Part shown: positions 63,028 to 64,000 of the stretch, piece by piece
How the letters are laid out: the number at the start of each line of letters is the position of its first letter
Numbering within the stretch: position 1 is the first letter of the stretch
Made by a program: the position numbers and the translations under genes
Notes under the pieces: model-generated
Told to the model about the DNA's origin: nothing
Seen by the model: the letters and a program-made list of their open reading frames with translations, nothing else
Databases searched by the model: none
NCBI GenBank assembly: GCA_013398015.1
Contig: VZRR01014165.1
Location: 1,375,645-1,439,644 of the forward strand
DNA length: 64,000 nucleotides
Direction: 5' to 3'
DNA from: Oreocharis arfaki
Lineage: Eukaryota > Chordata > Aves > Passeriformes > Paramythiidae

Positions 63028-63425
63028 GAACCACAAGATGTTTGGGGTTGGAAGGGACTTCTCAAGGTCATCTGATCCAGCCCTCCTGCTCCATTAGGGC
63101 CACCTACAGCAGGCTGCCCAGGACACTATCCAGAGAGTTTCTGGATATCTGCAGAGATGGAGACTCCACAACCTCCCTGAGCAATTTGTGCCAGTGATAA
63201 GTCACTCTCAGAGTAAAAATCTTTCCTGATATTCAAGGAGAACATCCTGTGTTGCAGTTTATGCCACGGGGTCTGTCGCTGGGCATCAGTGAAAAGAGCC
63301 TTTGCTTCATCTGCTTTTCACCAGCATGCACCCATACTTTGGGGTTAAACCTCCCTAGGTGCAGGACTTCCCACTTCTCCTCAGTGAAGTTTCATTGTGT
63401 GAAATTTCTGCTGGCCTTCCATATT
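63028..63425 (-). mobile_element. CR1 LINE 3' end with internal deletion
   Basis: The plus strand starts agaaccacaagatgtttggg, then ggttggaagggacttctcaa and continues as reversed CR1 3' UTR to about 63300. It then jumps to the reversed block aggtgcaggacttcccactt and gtgaagtttcattgtgtg, which lies several hundred bases further into ORF2 in intact copies. The orientation is opposite to the CR1 that ends at 62793, with about 235 bp between them. Confidence 0.9.
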
Positions 63426-64000
63426 AAATGAAAATATGGATTTTTTTTTCCTTATGCTTAACTTTGGGAAGCTAACCAACTTTAAGTAATTCAGATAAAA
63501 GTTTAGATAAGAAAGAAATATCCATAGCTCCTTGGATAATCAGTGGCAGTACCTACTTGTCTCTAGCATGCATAGAGGAAGTTTACTGTCATCTGAATAC
63601 ACTGACATATACACATGATTTATAGGTTTCTGAATGAGAGACAGTTTAAGAGTTCAGTTACATGCAGCTTACGTTTTCACTATTTTAGAACGCAGCAGTG
63701 TTCAGGAAGCAGAATAAAACCAGTCAGAGAAGTTAATGCTGCTGCTTCATCCTTCTGAAAGAAGAAGGATCAGTCTGGACTCCCAAAACCTTGCAAATTT
63801 AGTCCTGAGCCCTTGTGTTAAAAGAAAAAAAAGGTGGATTCGTGACTGGTACTAAGCCTTACAAGTGTAAAAACTTATTTCACACTGGTTTGCATAAAAA
63901 ATTGTCATAAGTATGGAAAATTAAGCAAATAAAAAACTGGGAAAGGTACTACAGTTATTGGTTTACATATTTTTTTTTTCCTAAGAAAGAGTATAGTTTC
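63426..64000. other. Non-coding DNA, nothing recognised
   Basis: AT-rich sequence to the window end, without a named repeat or coding frame. Confidence 0.55.

Noticed and set aside
1..64000. Search for CRISPR arrays, operons, riboswitches, tRNA and rRNA genes
   Set aside because: There are no regularly spaced repeats, cloverleaf candidates or rRNA blocks. The repeat content is that of a vertebrate (bird) genome.

Overview
This window looks like intergenic or deep intronic DNA from a bird. Two things point there. The interspersed repeats are mostly CR1 LINEs, several with the CR1 3' signature of short ATTCTRTG-like repeats, and the LTRs match in pattern the ERVL-type and related solo LTRs common in neoavian genomes. 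There are no Alu, B1 or L1 sequences, and no bacterial operon structure, CRISPR array, rRNA or tRNA. The species cannot be named from the sequence alone. All repeat assignments come from recalled family patterns, not from a database search.

No protein-coding exon can be supported. The longest open frames are about 60 to 130 codons. They are what stop-poor chance frames in AT-rich DNA look like, or they are antisense to a CR1, or they cross an N gap (17535-17672).

Layout. 90-1165: minus-strand CR1 broken by a poly-T/poly-G tract. 4393-4510: CR1 3' scrap. 5230-5495: minus-strand ERVL-type LTR scrap. 5715-6245: very old CR1. 6930-7487: minus-strand solo LTR. 11955-12800: very old CR1. 13839-14123: 285-bp GC-rich solo LTR between perfect 6-bp target duplications. 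15005-15660: LTR fragment with a CR1 nested in it. 17226-18050: possible LTR or CpG-island block around the gap. 18176-31050: about 13 kb with almost nothing recognisable. 31077-31745 and 31980-32277: two unrelated LTRs side by side. 32795-33190: old CR1. 35862-36068 and 37025-37950: two CR1 pieces in one orientation. 38091-38181: perfect 45-bp tandem duplication. 40859-41177: short LTR with an internal deletion. 51840-53330: old CR1 in two pieces. 54222-54652, 62029-62793 and 63028-63425: younger CR1 copies. The rest is AT-rich single-copy-looking DNA with microsatellites and homopolymer runs.

No new biological system was found. The points most worth following up are the gap-flanking CpG-rich block, the LTR with the perfect target duplication, the recurrent T-to-G homopolymer junctions, and two GC-rich islands (43020-43400 and 58595-58865) that I could not assign.
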